Positions 62,640 to 64,000 of a stretch of 64,000 bases of DNA are shown one piece after another. The DNA comes from Azorhizobium sp965227945. GTDB taxonomy: Bacteria > Pseudomonadota > Alphaproteobacteria > Rhizobiales > Xanthobacteraceae. Numbering within the stretch: the first letter of the stretch is position 1; each line of letters opens with the position of its first letter. The position numbers and the translations under genes are program-made. The notes beneath the pieces are model-generated. The model made no database searches. It was given only the letters and a program-made list of their open reading frames with translations, and was not told where the DNA came from. The stretch covers positions 744,001-808,000 of the forward strand of contig CBDDGQ010000005.1 of NCBI GenBank assembly GCA_965227945.1, in the 5' to 3' direction.

Positions 62640-63029
62640 ATGGCTAAGGAAGCAACACGCGTCAAACGCCGTGAGCGCAAGAACATCGCCTCCGGCGTCG
62701 CGCATGTGAACGCGTCGTTCAACAACACCATGATCACCATCACGGATGCGCAGGGAAATACCATTTCCTGGTCGTCCGCCGGCGCCATGGGCTTCAAGGG
62801 TTCGCGCAAGTCGACGCCGTATGCGGCGCAGATGGCCGCCGAGGACGCCGCCCGCAAGGCCGCCGAGCACGGCATGCGCACCCTGGAAGTGGAAGTCTCG
62901 GGCCCCGGCTCGGGTCGCGAATCGGCGCTGCGCGCGCTGCAGGCCGCCGGTTTCCTGGTGACCTCGATCCGCGACGTGACCCCGATCCCGCACAACGGCT
63001 GCCGTCCGCGCAAGCGCCGGCGCGTCTGA
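62640..63029 (+). CDS. rpsK: 30S ribosomal protein S11
   Basis: Platform protein at the mRNA exit, 129 residues (KNIASGVAHVNASFNNTMIT; DVTPIPHNGCRPRKRRRV). The Asn-Gly near the C-terminus, an isoaspartate site in other bacteria, is present. Confidence 0.97.
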   Translation: MAKEATRVKRRERKNIASGVAHVNASFNNTMITITDAQGNTISWSSAGAMGFKGSRKSTPYAAQMAAEDAARKAAEHGMRTLEVEVSGPGSGRESALRALQAAGFLVTSIRDVTPIPHNGCRPRKRRRV

Positions 63030-63040
63030 GCGTGCCAACG

Positions 63041-63064
63041 GCCCGCGGGATCGTCCCGCAGGGC
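63041..63064 (+). other. Hairpin between rpsK and rpoA
   Basis: GCCC-GCGGGA (63041-63050) pairs with TCCCGC-A-GGGC (63054-63064), loop TCG, one bulged A. No T-run. The 148-nt spacer to rpoA is otherwise featureless. Confidence 0.4.
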
Positions 63065-63177
63065 CTCTGCTCGGTTCCTCCCCGGCGAGCGGGACGGGTC
63101 GGCGCATCGAAGGTTCGGAAGAGGCCTGCGGGCCTGGTTCGAGTGCAGCCGCCCGGCGAGAAGGCAAGGTGACGCAA

Positions 63178-64000
63178 GTGATTCAAAAGAACTGGCAAGA
63201 GCTTATCAAGCCCGAGAAGCTGCAGGTGATCGCCGGTCGCGACCCCAAGCGTCTCGCCACCGTCGTGGCCGAGCCGCTGGAGCGCGGCTTCGGCATGACC
63301 CTGGGCAATGCGCTGCGCCGCATCCTGCTGTCGTCCTTGCAGGGCGCCGCGGTGACCTCGGTGCATATCGACGGCGTGCTGCACGAGTTCTCGTCCATCC
63401 CCGGCGTGCGGGAAGATGTCACCGACATCATCCTCAACATCAAGGATGTGGCGATCAAGATGCAGGGCGAAGGCCCCAAGCGTCTGGTGGCCAAGAAGAC
63501 CGGCCCCGGCGTCCTGACCGCCGGTGACATCCAGACCGTCGGCGACATCCAGGTCCTCAACCCCAACCTGGTGATCTGCACCCTGGACGAGGGCGCCGAG
63601 CTGCGCATCGAGTTCACGGTCGACACCGGCAAGGGCTATGTGGCCGCCGACCGCAACCGTCCGGAAGATGCCCCGATCGGCCTGATCCCGATCGACAGCC
63701 TCTATTCCCCGGTGCGCAAGGTCTCCTACAAGGTCGAGAACACCCGCGAGGGCCAGATTCTCGACTATGACAAGCTGACCCTTCAGATCGAGACCGATGG
63801 CTCCATCTCGGCCGAGGACGCGCTGGCCTATGCCGCCCGCATCCTGCAGGACCAGCTGGAGATCTTCGTCAATTTCGAAGAGCCCAAGCGCGAGAGCGAA
63901 GCCGCCGCCATCCAGGAGCTGCCCTTCAACCCGGCACTGCTGAAGAAGGTGGACGAGCTGGAGCTGTCGGTGCGTTCGGCCAACTGCCTGAAGAACGACA
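63178..64000 (+). CDS. rpoA: RNA polymerase alpha subunit (3' end beyond window)
   Basis: Assembly platform and regulator-contact subunit of RNA polymerase. The start is GTG 63178, giving MIQKNWQELIKPEKLQV, with AAGG 8 nt upstream; GTG 63169 would add three residues. The N-terminal domain shows EPLERGFGMTLGNALRRILL, SSIPGVREDVTDIILNIKD and FTVDTGKGYVAADRNRPED. The open frame reaches the window edge in the C-terminal domain (ELELSVRSANCLKND), so about 60 residues are missing. Confidence 0.97.
   Translation, partial: MIQKNWQELIKPEKLQVIAGRDPKRLATVVAEPLERGFGMTLGNALRRILLSSLQGAAVTSVHIDGVLHEFSSIPGVREDVTDIILNIKDVAIKMQGEGPKRLVAKKTGPGVLTAGDIQTVGDIQVLNPNLVICTLDEGAELRIEFTVDTGKGYVAADRNRPEDAPIGLIPIDSLYSPVRKVSYKVENTREGQILDYDKLTLQIETDGSISAEDALAYAARILQDQLEIFVNFEEPKRESEAAAIQELPFNPALLKKVDELELSVRSANCLKND

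Overview
The window reads as chromosomal DNA of a high-GC alphaproteobacterium, most likely of the order Hyphomicrobiales (Rhizobiales); a Xanthobacteraceae-type organism is an inference from gene content, not proven. Support comes from the order of the ribosomal superoperon (adk between secY and rpsM), the hflK-hflC-DUF2065-degP block, the DUF4169 and ribbon-helix-helix genes beside fumC, and a tRNA-His gene with no encoded G-1 and with A73. TTGACG/TTGACA-type promoters and GTG starts are frequent.

Layout. 1-9242 (minus strand): part of an imp-type type VI secretion operon, tssA-tssB-tssC-tssE-tssF-tssG-tagH plus the start of one more gene at the left edge. 9571-13358 (plus): a GntR/FCD regulator followed by a complete polar amino-acid ABC importer. 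13432-15798 (minus): a large GH17-like glycanase with a DUF4114 tail. 16013-18550 (minus): a FtsX-type permease, an ATPase and a Tat-exported DUF3299-like protein that resemble the zinc-linked Zrg system; the permease has a His-rich loop. 18795-20537: an alkaline phosphatase. 20695-20771: tRNA-His. 20994-23048: thiC with its TPP riboswitch. 23213-24007: thyA. 24297-27311: an autotransporter whose passenger begins with a recognisable pepsin-family (A1) aspartic protease, the most unusual gene here.

27429-34295 is housekeeping: msrQ, miaA and serB, packed with overlapping stops and overlapping starts, then the membrane proteolysis block hflK-hflC-DUF2065-degP. 34495-38027 holds fumC, a ParB-like nuclease-domain protein and small conserved proteins. 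38384-40081 is a chemoreceptor. 40547-42673 is a low-GC sulfotransferase/Wzt_C-like chimera with a degenerate, apparently frame-shifted Pro/Gln/Ala/Lys tail, the clearest sign of foreign DNA. 43053-45149 is a LemA/TPM trio.

45218-64000 (plus) is the ribosomal superoperon: rpsL-rpsG-fusA-tuf (str), rpsJ to rpsQ (S10), rplN to rplO (spc), then secY-adk and rpsM-rpsK-rpoA, with rpoA cut by the window edge. It is cut by a strong terminator with a GNRA loop between rplO and secY and by hairpins at rpsQ/rplN, rpsM/rpsK and rpsK/rpoA. Candidate promoters lie before rpsL, secY and rpsM, so the translation genes probably form several transcription units here.
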